Shown one piece after another: positions 14,414 through 23,232 of a stretch of DNA of 50,436 nt. The stretch is from NCBI GenBank assembly GCA_026552855.1, contig JAPMTX010000142.1, positions 1-50,436 of the forward strand, in the 5' to 3' direction. The notes under the pieces were generated by a model. The model made no database searches. It had not been told where the DNA came from and worked only from the letters and a program-made list of their open reading frames with translations. The position numbers and the translations under genes were made by a program. Origin of the DNA: Candidatus Methanoperedens sp. GTDB taxonomy: Archaea > Halobacteriota > Methanosarcinia > Methanosarcinales > Methanoperedenaceae. Within the stretch, counting starts at the first letter, position 1. Every line of letters starts with the position of its first letter.

Positions 14414-15187
14414 ATGAAAGTAGAAGATGTAATGACCAGGAGACCTGTTTTTTTACATAACACCGATTTTATGACGCATGCACGCCAGGTGGTAAGAGAC
14501 CAGCATAAACGCACACTGCCTGTGGTGGATAATAAGAACAGAGTGGTCGGGATACTGACAGAAAAGGATATATTGGGAATATACTCTACAAAATCCAATG
14601 TCACCGTGGAGGGCTTTACATCAGAGTTCCCGGAGGTATACCCTGATATGGATATGATGCATGCAGCGAAATTGATGATCGACGCAGGTCTGGGGCGTGT
14701 CCCTGTTATACGCGGAAGTCAGGACAGGACATTAGAGGGCATTCTAAGTACAGTGGATATCTTCAGGAACATGAACCTGGAGAGGATTCCGGCTGTGACG
14801 GTAGAGGAGGTAATGACCAGGGACGTAAAAACATGCTCTACAAAGGACAGTATAGCCAAAGTCTGGGTGAACATGAGGGAATCGGGTTTTTCCGGGTTTC
14901 CTGTATTAAAGAACGGTCGCCTGGTAGGAATGATAACAAGACGCAACGTCATCAATGCAGGTTATGCCAGGATCGAGAGGGAGGATGAGCACGGCACCGA
15001 GATGGGTATGTCTCCGACTGTTGAGAGGGTCATGAGCACGCCGCCGTATACCCTGTCGCCGCAGAATACCTTAAGGGAGGCTGTTCAGGCGTTCCTGAAA
15101 CTCGATATTGGCAGGTTCTCAGTAGTTGATGATGGCAGGCTTGTAGGTATAGTGGATAGGAATGATATAATCAAAGCATTCATTTAA
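14414..15187 (+). CDS. Four-CBS-domain protein
   Basis: 257 residues made almost wholly of four CBS domains (starts near MKVEDVMTRRPVF, VEGFTSEFPEVYP, VEEVMTRDVKTCS and VERVMSTPPYTLS), giving two Bateman modules. The frame has an ATG three codons earlier (14405). The ATG at 14414 is preferred because it gives the MKVEDVM start seen in sister proteins and follows GGTG, but the evidence is weak. No catalytic or DNA-binding domain is attached, so it probably acts by protein contact or as a stand-alone ligand sensor. Confidence 0.88.
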   Translation: MKVEDVMTRRPVFLHNTDFMTHARQVVRDQHKRTLPVVDNKNRVVGILTEKDILGIYSTKSNVTVEGFTSEFPEVYPDMDMMHAAKLMIDAGLGRVPVIRGSQDRTLEGILSTVDIFRNMNLERIPAVTVEEVMTRDVKTCSTKDSIAKVWVNMRESGFSGFPVLKNGRLVGMITRRNVINAGYARIEREDEHGTEMGMSPTVERVMSTPPYTLSPQNTLREAVQAFLKLDIGRFSVVDDGRLVGIVDRNDIIKAFI

Positions 15188-15197
15188 AGGTGTTCTT

Positions 15198-16148
15198 ATG
15201 AGAAACCAAAAAGCCGCAATAGATGCACAAAAAGCGACGCGCGTTCTATCTTTGAAAGATACGTATATTCGCAACACCGGGCCTCTTGATTTCAAGGATA
15301 AGATGGCCGGGTACACCGGAGATATAATGACGATTGCATCGAAGGAAGTTGTGACAATCCCTCCCACAACACCGATAATAAGTGCCGTCAAAACCATGCT
15401 GAGTAAAGGCTTCAGGAGGATTCCTGTTGTCGATGCCGGCACAGGCCACTTAAAAGGAATAGTGACCTCGCAGGATATCGTGGATTTCCTTGGGGGAGGC
15501 TCAAGATACCTTATCGTCAAGAACAGGTATAACGGGAACCTGCTCGCAGCCGTAAACGGCGGCATAGGCGAGATCATGGAAGAGAACGTTGTAAGCCTGA
15601 ATGAAAAGGATTCGCTTAAAGACGCGCTGTATATCATGCTCAAGGAGAAAGTCGGAGGGATACCAATAACCGACAGCGACGGCAGGGTGAAGGCCATACT
15701 CTCAGAGAGGGATTTTGTCTTCCTCGTATCAGGTGTCATTATGGGTAAGAAAGTGAGCGAGTACATGAGCAGGAATGTAATTACCGCGCCGCCGGATATG
15801 CCTGTAGGTCTGGCTGCTAAATCCATGATAAACAACGGTTTCAGGCGGCTTCCTATCATCCGGGATAACGTTCTTATAGGCATAATAACCGCATCCGATA
15901 TCCTGCGTTTCCTTGGCAGCGGGGATATCTTCAACCGGCTGGTCACAGGTAATGCCAGCGAGGTCTTTGATGTGCCTATCCGCACTCTCATAAGAAGGGA
16001 CATAGTCTCTATAAACTCAGATATGGACCTCGGAGAGGCTGCGGAAATAATGCTTTCCAAGAACGTAGGCTCTCTTCCTGTACTTGAGGATGGAGAATTG
16101 AGAGGTATCATTACAGAACGCGATTTTATCAGGGCAATAGCCGAATAA
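15198..16148 (+). CDS. Four-CBS-domain protein with N-terminal extension
   Basis: 316 residues. A basic N-terminal extension of about 40 residues (MRNQKAAIDAQKATRVLSLK) precedes four CBS domains, which begin near GDIMTIASKEVV, GEIMEENVVSLNE, SEYMSRNVITAPP and IRTLIRRDIVSIN. AGGTG lies 6 bases before the ATG. The extension has no recognised domain; it could bind a partner or nucleic acid. It sits in the middle of the five-gene CBS series, 10 bases after the preceding gene. Confidence 0.88.
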   Translation: MRNQKAAIDAQKATRVLSLKDTYIRNTGPLDFKDKMAGYTGDIMTIASKEVVTIPPTTPIISAVKTMLSKGFRRIPVVDAGTGHLKGIVTSQDIVDFLGGGSRYLIVKNRYNGNLLAAVNGGIGEIMEENVVSLNEKDSLKDALYIMLKEKVGGIPITDSDGRVKAILSERDFVFLVSGVIMGKKVSEYMSRNVITAPPDMPVGLAAKSMINNGFRRLPIIRDNVLIGIITASDILRFLGSGDIFNRLVTGNASEVFDVPIRTLIRRDIVSINSDMDLGEAAEIMLSKNVGSLPVLEDGELRGIITERDFIRAIAE

Positions 16149-16159
16149 CGGACACACTT

Positions 16160-17020
16160 ATGAAAATAAAAGAGATAATGAGCTCCCCAGTTTACGTAGT
16201 ATCGCCTGAGGAAACAGTGGCGAGAGCCAGGAACCTGATGCTCCGCTACAGGATCGGGAGGCTTGTGATCATTGAGGATAACAAGCCTATCGGGATAGTG
16301 ACCAAGAAGGATATCAGCAGACGGCTTGACCAGGCTGAACCTCAGTGGAGGAGAAGACCGATAGACCATATACCTATCAGGAAGGTAATGACCGAGAGCC
16401 TGATCACCATATTCCCGGATGCAACGCCCGGGCAACTGGCTGAGCTGATGCGTGAAAATAACATAAGCGGGCTGCCTGTTGTGAACAATAAGAACGAAGT
16501 GATAGGTATTGTAACGAAGTGGGATCTGATAAGGTATTTCTCAGGACTTCCCCTGGAGTTGAAAGTGAGGGATTTAAAGATAGAACCTGCCCTCACCGTG
16601 CACAGGCACCATACCATCAGCCATATCGTGCACGAGCTTGAGACAAATTTAATGGATAGAGCGGTTGTGCTTGAGGATAACGATAAGCCTGTCGGGATAA
16701 TCACGAGTTCGAACCTGACTTTTACCGAACTTATGGATAAGACCGGCGATCTACCTCAGAAAGAGATAAAAATGACGCGCAAGGAAAGCTATGCAGGAAA
16801 TAAGCAGTACAGGTATGTGAGGGACGTGCTTCTGGTAGCTGAGGATATAATGTCAGCCCCGCTTATAACAGTAAAAGATGATGAACTTGCCACGCATGCA
16901 GCAGGAATAATGGTAAAGGAGAGGATCAATGGGCTGCCTGTGATGGGGAACGGGGTTATGGGGATACTGACCGGCGACAACATAGTAAATTCAATATTAA
17001 CTCTAAAGGTGAAACAATGA
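16160..17020 (+). CDS. Four-CBS-domain protein
   Basis: 286 residues. CBS domains begin near IKEIMSSPVYVVS (4), IRKVMTESLITIF (about 74), VRDLKIEPALTVH (about 137, diverged) and AEDIMSAPLITVK (about 229), with a linker of about 30 charged residues before the last. The second half of CBS 3 keeps the ligand-contact pattern (KPVGIITSSNLT). There is no clear Shine-Dalgarno 11 bases after the preceding stop, so translation may depend on coupling. It overlaps the next gene by four bases (ATGA). Confidence 0.88.
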   Translation: MKIKEIMSSPVYVVSPEETVARARNLMLRYRIGRLVIIEDNKPIGIVTKKDISRRLDQAEPQWRRRPIDHIPIRKVMTESLITIFPDATPGQLAELMRENNISGLPVVNNKNEVIGIVTKWDLIRYFSGLPLELKVRDLKIEPALTVHRHHTISHIVHELETNLMDRAVVLEDNDKPVGIITSSNLTFTELMDKTGDLPQKEIKMTRKESYAGNKQYRYVRDVLLVAEDIMSAPLITVKDDELATHAAGIMVKERINGLPVMGNGVMGILTGDNIVNSILTLKVKQ

Positions 17021-17817
17021 AGGTAAAGGACATAATGATAGAACCGATACTGGTGCACAAATCAGATTTTATCTCGCACGCAATGGAGTTGATGGATAAA
17101 CACGATACCCGGCGGCTTCTCGTGATCAATGGAGACGACGTACAGGGCGTGATTACAATGAGGAGCATTGCCCGGAAACTTGGAACGTGGAAGAAATCGA
17201 ACCTTCCCGCATCCTCGATCCACGTTGCGACCGCGACTACGAATGCATTCACAAAGGTACTTCCTGATACGGGTATAGAGGATGCCATCGTCCTGATGGA
17301 CAGGACCGGCGGTGTCCTTGTCGTTATGGATAACAGCAAGGTTCTGGGCTGGGTGACGCCGCATGAAGTCCTTACGATTATCCGCACAGCCAAAGGTTAC
17401 GCTGCCGAGGCAATGAAGGAACCGATAGCGGTGAGTGTGAACGACCGCGTTGCGCATGCGCGGCGGGTAATGCTGGATAACGATATAGGAAGGCTTCCTG
17501 TAACTGAGAACGGCGATCTTGTCGGCATCATCACTGAGAAGGATGTTGCAAGGGCAATGATGAATTTCAGGACCCTTGTACCTGATAACCAGCAGGATGA
17601 AAGGATACGCAACCTCATAGTCGGGGATATCATGACCCACAATGTAAAATCTGTCCGGACAAATACTCCCGTATCAGAGGTCATCTCGTTGTTGCTTGGC
17701 GAGAACATAGGCGGAGTACCGGTCCTTAACCTGAAGGACGAGATGGTGGGTGTGATCAGCAGGAGAGGGATCATAAGGCACCTGGCTTCGATGACCCCAC
17801 CTAAAAAGGGACGATAA
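17017..17817 (+). CDS. Four-CBS-domain protein
   Basis: 266 residues, four CBS domains beginning near VKDIMIEPILVHK (3), a diverged one at about 64-122, AEAMKEPIAVSVN (about 129) and VGDIMTHNVKSVR (about 205). It is coupled to the previous gene by an ATGA overlap. It is the last member of the CBS series; the RNA ligase gene follows on the same strand after a 66-base gap. Like its sisters it lacks any effector domain. Confidence 0.88.
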   Translation: MKVKDIMIEPILVHKSDFISHAMELMDKHDTRRLLVINGDDVQGVITMRSIARKLGTWKKSNLPASSIHVATATTNAFTKVLPDTGIEDAIVLMDRTGGVLVVMDNSKVLGWVTPHEVLTIIRTAKGYAAEAMKEPIAVSVNDRVAHARRVMLDNDIGRLPVTENGDLVGIITEKDVARAMMNFRTLVPDNQQDERIRNLIVGDIMTHNVKSVRTNTPVSEVISLLLGENIGGVPVLNLKDEMVGVISRRGIIRHLASMTPPKKGR

Positions 17818-17883
17818 TAACAGGGCTCATTAAATTTTTATGAACCTACTTGGAAATCCGCAGGCTCATCGTGTGGAGAAGGA

Positions 17884-19053
17884 ATGAGGCGGGACGTCTC
17901 TTCAGAGATTATTAACAAACTGGATATCGGGAAAGTATCAAAGCTGCTGGATATTCCTGAGTACAGGATAACAGGCGCCTTACAGAGGAAAACTCTGCAA
18001 TTTGTCCCGTCTCCGCGGGAGCTGTTGAGGTTTGATAAGCCTCTCTCGAATGTCGAGGGCGGCACCGCTATTTTCATTGAGCCGTTCGACATAGTCAGGG
18101 GTTTTCCTAAAATACCGCGCACTCTGGTGCTCTATCCTGGAATACGGAACCATTTCTCCTCCTGCGAGAGTGTAACCGTCGAAGAGAAAATGAACGGCTA
18201 CAATGCAAGGGTGGCGCTTATCGGAGATTCGCTCGCCGGCATGACCCGCGGCGGCTTCATGTGCCCTTATACAACAGAGAAGGCAGAAAAGCTTGTGGGT
18301 AAGGATTTTTTCCTTGACCACCCCGACCTCATGCTGTGCGGCGAGATGGTCGGACCTGACAGCCCTTATGTACCCAAATCATTCTACGATATCGAATCCC
18401 TTGATTTTTTCGTTTTCGACATAAGAGAGAAGGTGACGGGTAAACCCATGCCTGTGATGGAGAGAAGGGCACTGGTGGAAGAGTACGGGCTTAAATCCGT
18501 CAGGCTCTTCGGGGAATACTGTGTGGACGAAGCTCACATTGAGGTTACGAACATCATCAAAGGCTTCGGGAGCACACTGCACGAGGGTGTTGTTATCAAA
18601 GACCCGCAGATGCAGTTGCTGCCGGTAAAATACACAAGTTCCATGAGCAACTGTGCAGACCTGAACTACGCTTTTGAATTCTACAACGACTATGGCAGGG
18701 ACTTTTTCTTCCCAAGGGTATGTAGGGAAGCGTTCCAGTCTGTTGAATGGGACGAGGATGAGGAGAGCCGGAGGAAAAGATGCCAGAGGCTCGGTGAGAG
18801 CATACTGTTGCCCATGATCAAGACCATTAAGAAGAGACAGAGGGGAGAGCGGATAACCGAGACCGTACAGATACGGGTAAGGGAACCGAAAACCATCAAA
18901 GAATTCGAGGAGCACTTAAGACTCCTGGGTGTGGATGCTGTTTTTGAAAAGCCGGAACTGATAGGCGATGAGTACCTGGTTAAGATAAGAAAAATATTCA
19001 AGAGCACAAACGATAAGACGGATTCGATACTCCGTGGAGAGCTATGGAGTTGA
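17884..19053 (+). CDS. ATP-dependent RNA ligase, Pab1020/Rnl3 family
   Basis: Archaeal RNA ligase that joins or circularises RNA through enzyme-AMP and RNA-AMP intermediates. It has 389 residues, the usual family length. The nucleotidyltransferase motifs are in order: motif I EKMNGYN with the lysine that becomes adenylated (Lys102), motif III region GEMVG, motif IV HEGVVIKD, and motif V with PVKY. A C-terminal domain of about 130 residues is probably the family's dimerisation/accessory domain. It starts at an ATG 8 bases after GGAGAAGG. It follows the CBS gene series, with no known RNA-processing partner beside it. Confidence 0.92.
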   Translation: MRRDVSSEIINKLDIGKVSKLLDIPEYRITGALQRKTLQFVPSPRELLRFDKPLSNVEGGTAIFIEPFDIVRGFPKIPRTLVLYPGIRNHFSSCESVTVEEKMNGYNARVALIGDSLAGMTRGGFMCPYTTEKAEKLVGKDFFLDHPDLMLCGEMVGPDSPYVPKSFYDIESLDFFVFDIREKVTGKPMPVMERRALVEEYGLKSVRLFGEYCVDEAHIEVTNIIKGFGSTLHEGVVIKDPQMQLLPVKYTSSMSNCADLNYAFEFYNDYGRDFFFPRVCREAFQSVEWDEDEESRRKRCQRLGESILLPMIKTIKKRQRGERITETVQIRVREPKTIKEFEEHLRLLGVDAVFEKPELIGDEYLVKIRKIFKSTNDKTDSILRGELWS

Positions 19054-19090
19054 GAGTTCTGTAAAAGGAACATGCTGTAGGTGAAAATTT

Positions 19091-19229
19091 CTTAGAACCT
19101 ATCCGAAAAGTGAAAGCCACAGAGAGCACAGAGAACACGGAGACTTCTTAAACACTCTCTGTGTTCTCTGTGCTCTCTGTGGCTCATTCAGAATTATACT
19201 ATTGATTGATTTTTCGGAAAGGCTCTTAA
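19091..19229 (-). repeat. 139-bp inverted-repeat element, copy 2
   Basis: Same element as at 9596-9731 but inverted. One end is CTTAGAACCTATCCGAAAAG and the other, read inward, TTAAGAGCCTTTCCGAAAAA. The inner hairpin arms contain CCACAGAGAGCACAGAGAAC on one side and its near-perfect complement on the other, separated by a short A+T-rich loop. Read on the minus strand, it aligns along its whole length with copy 1. It lies between the convergent RNA ligase and glycosyltransferase genes and has no coding capacity. Confidence 0.8.
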
Positions 19230-19237
19230 TCCCTCGC

Positions 19238-20221
19238 TCATACTATTCCCTGTTCCCTGAAAATTTTCACGAGAGAAGCGTTGTTGTGCTCTTTTAATTC
19301 TCCCATATACTTATACAGGGTCTCGCTTAATCCTTTATAATATTCTTCATCCAGTTCCACTATATACTGTATCCTGTCTGCTATCTCTTTTACAGAATCT
19401 ATGTTCTGGATAACAATATCAACCTGAGAAGGAAGGCTCAGGTTCCTGGCTATAGTGGGTGATACTAAACATGGAATGCCTCTTGCCAGGAATTCGTATG
19501 CGCCGTAAGCAAATGATTCCGCAAGGCTGACATGGAGTGCAAGGTACGTGTTGTTGATCTCCCGCTCATAGGTTTCCTGCGGCATCCATCCCAGGGCAGT
19601 TACGCCTGAGGTAGTCTGGAGAGGAAGGCTGGTCCTGAGATGAAGATCCGGGATGCGCCTCCGGGCGGCGATGAACGCAAGGTACTGGGAATATATGTTC
19701 TTTTTTATCGCGGGCGATAAGAAGAGACTTATGTTGTTCCTGTCGGGAATTGAGTTTCTCCGGGGTCTTTCCTGCACCGGATGGGGAGCATGGAAAATGC
19801 CGTCGTCCTCAAAAGCTGCAATGAAATCCCTTTTAGCGAACCATATGAAATCTATCTCGTTATTTTTTTTCATTGCAAGGATACGGTTCAGGAGCGATAT
19901 CTCGCCCTTATGGTTCATCTCCGTAGGGTTTGAAGCCTGGTACAGGAGCTCATGCTGGCGCTGGTGAAGTATTATCGAATGCAGCTCGGTCTCTGTCGGG
20001 CTTGAGGTCCACAGGTATCCTATCTTTATGCCTTTTCTCTTCGCAAACTTCATCACAGGTTCGTAGGATATATGCCATGCGCCGAATATCACTGAGGTCG
20101 CATCAGAAGGTATCTCCGAGAGTTCCTCAATGTAGAGATGCCTGCTTAACCCCAGAAGTTCAACATTCCTGAGATGGGTATCCACGCCAGGATGGTATTT
20201 ACTGCATATCGTGTACAGCAT
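19238..20221 (-). CDS. Glycosyltransferase-like protein (GT-B fold, family 4-like)
   Basis: 327 residues. The C-terminal half has the GT4-like donor-binding pattern: GWMPQETYEREINNTYLALH, then ESFAYGAYEFLARGIPCLVS (the E-x7-E region). The N-terminal half is divergent and contains no signal peptide. A longer start at GTG 20230 exists; the ATG at 20221 is preferred because AGGTGG lies a suitable distance before it. It stands alone, separated from the main glycan region by about 8 kb, and the sugar it moves is unknown. Confidence 0.72.
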   Translation of the reverse strand: MLYTICSKYHPGVDTHLRNVELLGLSRHLYIEELSEIPSDATSVIFGAWHISYEPVMKFAKRKGIKIGYLWTSSPTETELHSIILHQRQHELLYQASNPTEMNHKGEISLLNRILAMKKNNEIDFIWFAKRDFIAAFEDDGIFHAPHPVQERPRRNSIPDRNNISLFLSPAIKKNIYSQYLAFIAARRRIPDLHLRTSLPLQTTSGVTALGWMPQETYEREINNTYLALHVSLAESFAYGAYEFLARGIPCLVSPTIARNLSLPSQVDIVIQNIDSVKEIADRIQYIVELDEEYYKGLSETLYKYMGELKEHNNASLVKIFREQGIV

Positions 20222-20364
20222 CCTGCCCACCTACGGCTAACAGAACAATAATTATCATAGATCCACTCCCATTAACATACCGAGGCAACGTATCTTGAAT
20301 CAGCTATAGATATTATTATGCTCGGCGCTATTAAATCTTTGGTCAGCTTTAAAAATATCAAAAG

Positions 20365-20394
20365 TCTATAAATAACCTCACACTAAAATATATA
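20365..20394 (+). promoter_or_regulatory. Two TATA-like boxes before the desulfurase gene
   Basis: TCTATAAAT (20365-20373) and AAAATATATA (20385-20394). The second would place the start site close to the ATG at 20422, giving a nearly leaderless mRNA; no Shine-Dalgarno is seen. The rest of the 200-base gap holds no gene. Confidence 0.45.
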
Positions 20395-20421
20395 TCGCAT
20401 CTTAACCACTGTGTAACCGTT

Positions 20422-21654
20422 ATGGATATACAGAAAACCCGGCTCGATTTCCCGGTGCTCAAGAAGAAATGGAACGGCAAGCATCTCGTTTACCTTGATA
20501 ATGCCTGTATGACTTTAAAGCCAGTACAGGTCATTGAGGCAATGGACGAATATTATAACGAGTATCCCGTATGCGGCGGGCGTTCGCTGCACAGGATGTC
20601 AAGGAGAGTGGATGAGAAAGTTACAGAAGCGCGCGAGAAATTCAAAAATTTCCTTGGTGCGGAGCGCGCTGAAGAGATAATTTTCACGCGGAATTCAACT
20701 GAAGGGCTGAACCTCGTTGCCAGCAGCCTTGACTTCAAGAAAGGGGATATCGTCCTTACGACGGACAAGGAGCATAACTCAAACCTTATTCCCTGGCAGG
20801 TGCAGGCTCATAAGAGGGGAATAAAACACATGATAGTGTACTCGAATCCGGACAATACCTTCAATCTGGAGGCATTTGAGGACACGCTGGATAGAGCCAA
20901 AAACGTCCGGCTTGTGAGCATGGTGCATACTGCGAACCTCGACGGCTACACTATACCTGCCAGGGAGATCATCAAGACAGCCCACGACCACGGTGCGCTC
21001 GTCATGCTGGACGGTGCGCAGAGCGCACCGCATAAACCGATAAATGTAAACTCTCTCGATGTCGATTTCTTTGTGTTCTCAGTGCACAAGATGCTCGGAC
21101 CTACGGGCATGGGTGTGCTCTACGGGAAATACCGGCTGCTCGAGGAGATGGCGCCATTCATTGTTGGAGGCGATACGGTCAGCGATACCACGTACGAAGC
21201 CGCCAGGTTCCTGCCCCCGCCTGAAAAGTTCGAGGCAGGGCTTCAGAACTATGCCGGCATAATAGGGAGCGGCGCTGCTGTGGATTACCTCAGCGGAGTG
21301 GCGCTTTCGAACATAGAGAAGCACGAGGAGAGGCTGAACAGGATTATTACGGACGGGATAAAGGATATTCAGGGGCTTAAGATAATAGGACCACAGGACC
21401 CGGCTCTGCGGTCTGGAATTATTTCGTTCACCGTTGAATTCCCGAAGGGCGGTGATGCGCATGATATTGCGATAATCCTTGACGAAACAGAGAATATCGC
21501 CGTTCGCTCAGGCGCGTTCTGCGTGCATTCCTGGTTCAACTACCGAAAATGCGAGGCTGCGGTACGCGCATCGCTTTACCTGTACAATACGGAGGAGGAG
21601 GCGCGCAAATTCGTGGATGCGCTGGAGAAGGCGGTGGGGTTGTTTAATCCTTGA
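20422..21654 (+). CDS. Cysteine desulfurase/SufS-like class V aminotransferase
   Basis: PLP enzyme of 410 residues, probably releasing sulfur from cysteine for Fe-S cluster or cofactor synthesis. PLP-binding Lys223 is in FSVHKMLGPTG, the PLP-contact aspartate is in MLDGAQSAPH (Asp197), and the expected active-site cysteine is Cys367 in VRSGAFCVHSW. In classical SufS this loop reads RAGHHC, so the substitution of the two histidine-like positions by Ala-Phe is a difference. No scaffold (IscU/SufBCD) gene is adjacent. A selenocysteine lyase or another class V activity cannot be excluded. Confidence 0.85.
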   Translation: MDIQKTRLDFPVLKKKWNGKHLVYLDNACMTLKPVQVIEAMDEYYNEYPVCGGRSLHRMSRRVDEKVTEAREKFKNFLGAERAEEIIFTRNSTEGLNLVASSLDFKKGDIVLTTDKEHNSNLIPWQVQAHKRGIKHMIVYSNPDNTFNLEAFEDTLDRAKNVRLVSMVHTANLDGYTIPAREIIKTAHDHGALVMLDGAQSAPHKPINVNSLDVDFFVFSVHKMLGPTGMGVLYGKYRLLEEMAPFIVGGDTVSDTTYEAARFLPPPEKFEAGLQNYAGIIGSGAAVDYLSGVALSNIEKHEERLNRIITDGIKDIQGLKIIGPQDPALRSGIISFTVEFPKGGDAHDIAIILDETENIAVRSGAFCVHSWFNYRKCEAAVRASLYLYNTEEEARKFVDALEKAVGLFNP

Positions 21655-21692
21655 AAAAAGCGTAAAAGAATAGGCGATAGAGGCAGATAATA

Positions 21693-22427
21693 TCACGCAG
21701 GATTATACGTTATTACTAATTTGAGTGGTTTATTGAAAGCTTTCAACAATTTCTCAACATAATCTTTTCCTTCAACGTGCTTAAGGTCAGGGTCTTTTTT
21801 CAATTCATGATCTACATAAGCATAACTGCGTTCGTTAAGTATACGGTTTATAATACATGCTATCTCTATGAATTCATCGTTCGTTATTGACCATTTTTTA
21901 TGTCCTAGTTCTTCATCTTCGTATTCTTCGATTTTTTCTGAGATAGTGTACACTCTAATCTTATCAATTAATTTTTTTGCAACCGTTGCTTTCTCTTCCA
22001 TAGCTTCGTCTTTTGTTTCTGGACGACCAATAATTTCTGTCCGCCCCTCAGGTGATTCCCGATCTTCAATGACCCAGTTCGGTGAGTAGGGGATTAGTCC
22101 GCTGGGCGGAGGGGGTATAAATTCAATCTGAGCTTCTGTTGGTATGGCAATCTCCAGTTTCTTTAAATACTCTTGAACTGCCTCGTTTGTTAAATCAAGT
22201 GAATATCGAGTAGTGTAGTTTTTGCCACTTTTTTTAACGAACTCCCTTTCGATTAATATTTTTAACTCTCTATTAATAACTGTGTCTTGTCTATCGGAGA
22301 GTTTTTTAATTTCTTTGAAACGCTTGGGTTTACCATCTTTTAATATATTTACAATCTGTGCCCTTACCGAATTGGTTATTATAGATTCATATTTTTGGTT
22401 CGTGTTTTTTTGGGCATAACATATCAT
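21693..22427 (-). CDS. Winged-helix transcriptional regulator-like protein
   Basis: 244 residues. Residues about 15-85 form a winged-helix pattern (RAQIVNILKDGKPKRFKEIK, then INRELKILIEREFVKK and the wing NYTTRYSLD). The C-terminal 150 residues are unrecognised: a proline-rich linker (FIPPPPSGLIP), then a charged helical part. The gene is divergent from a DUF3800 gene and has a perfect palindrome 13 bases before its ATG, so autoregulation is likely. The region is more A+T-rich than its neighbours, which suggests acquisition. Confidence 0.6.
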   Translation of the reverse strand: MICYAQKNTNQKYESIITNSVRAQIVNILKDGKPKRFKEIKKLSDRQDTVINRELKILIEREFVKKSGKNYTTRYSLDLTNEAVQEYLKKLEIAIPTEAQIEFIPPPPSGLIPYSPNWVIEDRESPEGRTEIIGRPETKDEAMEEKATVAKKLIDKIRVYTISEKIEEYEDEELGHKKWSITNDEFIEIACIINRILNERSYAYVDHELKKDPDLKHVEGKDYVEKLLKAFNKPLKLVITYNPA

Positions 22428-22439
22428 TCTATCACACTA

Positions 22440-22453
22440 ACTAATACATTAGT
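22440..22453. promoter_or_regulatory. Palindromic operator candidate
   Basis: ACTAAT-AC-ATTAGT is a perfect inverted repeat between the divergent winged-helix and DUF3800 genes, followed by an AAGTATTATAAACC TATA-like stretch (from 22454) that faces right. It is a good candidate site for the winged-helix protein. Confidence 0.5.
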
Positions 22454-22560
22454 AAGTATTATAAACCTTACGGTCTATTGTAAACAGCATGACAAAAAAG
22501 TCAATCAAATATGCCTGCTGAACTGGCAGGGTAAGAGATTGAAAAAAGGAAGAGTATTAA

Positions 22561-23205
22561 ATGTATATCTACCTCGATGAAAGCGGCGACCTTGGCTTCA
22601 GTTCAAAAGCCTCAAAATATTTTGTGATTGCTGCCTTACTGACAAAAGACTCATTACGAGTCGAAAAGTGCATCACTAAAGTTCGAAAAGAAAGGCTGCC
22701 GAATAAATATAAAATAATCCCTGAACTTAAATATCGTAATTCGGACAATATCATTAGAAGGCGAATCCTCCAGTGCATTGCAAAAACCGATACAAATATT
22801 GCTTGTGCAGTTCTAAGAAAGCGCCAAGTTCACGAGAATCTAAGAAACAAGCCAAATATCCTTTATAATTACCTCTGCGGCTCTCTGATAGGAAATATAT
22901 TTAGGAAATATCATATAAATAGTAAGGTTAATATAACGGTTGATCGTTCACTTACAGGTATTAATAGGGAAGCTTTCGATGAATATATTGGTTATAGGGC
23001 ATTAATGAATAAAACTGAAGTTTTTGACCTTGATTATTTAGAAATAAACCACGTGGATTCTGTTCAAAATAAATGCATTCAGGCTGTTGATTTTGTTGTC
23101 GGCGCAATTGCAAGAAATTATGAGCATGAAGATTCATCGCTCTATGAAATAATAAACGGAAACGTTGAAATTGCACTTGATTTTTTCAAAGGAAGAATAA
23201 AATAA
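22561..23205 (+). CDS. DUF3800 family protein
   Basis: 214 residues. The opening YIYLDESGDLGFS is the DUF3800 hallmark, with the acidic Asp6-Glu7 pair of an RNase H-like fold. A later acidic motif is VDRSLTG (about 123-129), and QAVDFVVGAIARNYEH (about 179-194) provides the last conserved aspartate. The family is common on mobile elements and near defence genes, and its activity is not established; a nuclease role is inferred from the fold. GGAAG lies about 10 bases before the ATG. The gene stands beside a divergent regulator rather than a known effector. Confidence 0.82.
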   Translation: MYIYLDESGDLGFSSKASKYFVIAALLTKDSLRVEKCITKVRKERLPNKYKIIPELKYRNSDNIIRRRILQCIAKTDTNIACAVLRKRQVHENLRNKPNILYNYLCGSLIGNIFRKYHINSKVNITVDRSLTGINREAFDEYIGYRALMNKTEVFDLDYLEINHVDSVQNKCIQAVDFVVGAIARNYEHEDSSLYEIINGNVEIALDFFKGRIK

Positions 23206-23232
23206 GCAAAACAATAAAGAATAAATGTGATC

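Noticed and set aside
13818-17817. Tandem repeat or assembly duplication in the CBS series
   Set aside because: The five genes differ clearly in sequence and in domain spacing, so this is old paralogy and not a repeat artefact.
19091-19229. Transcription terminator between the RNA ligase and the glycosyltransferase
   Set aside because: It can fold as a hairpin, but the end-to-end match with the copy at 9.6 kb makes a dispersed repeat the better explanation. It may still act as terminator by chance.
22561-23205. DUF3800 gene as part of a full known defence island
   Set aside because: No restriction, CRISPR, abortive-infection or other known defence gene lies beside it; only a regulator is present.
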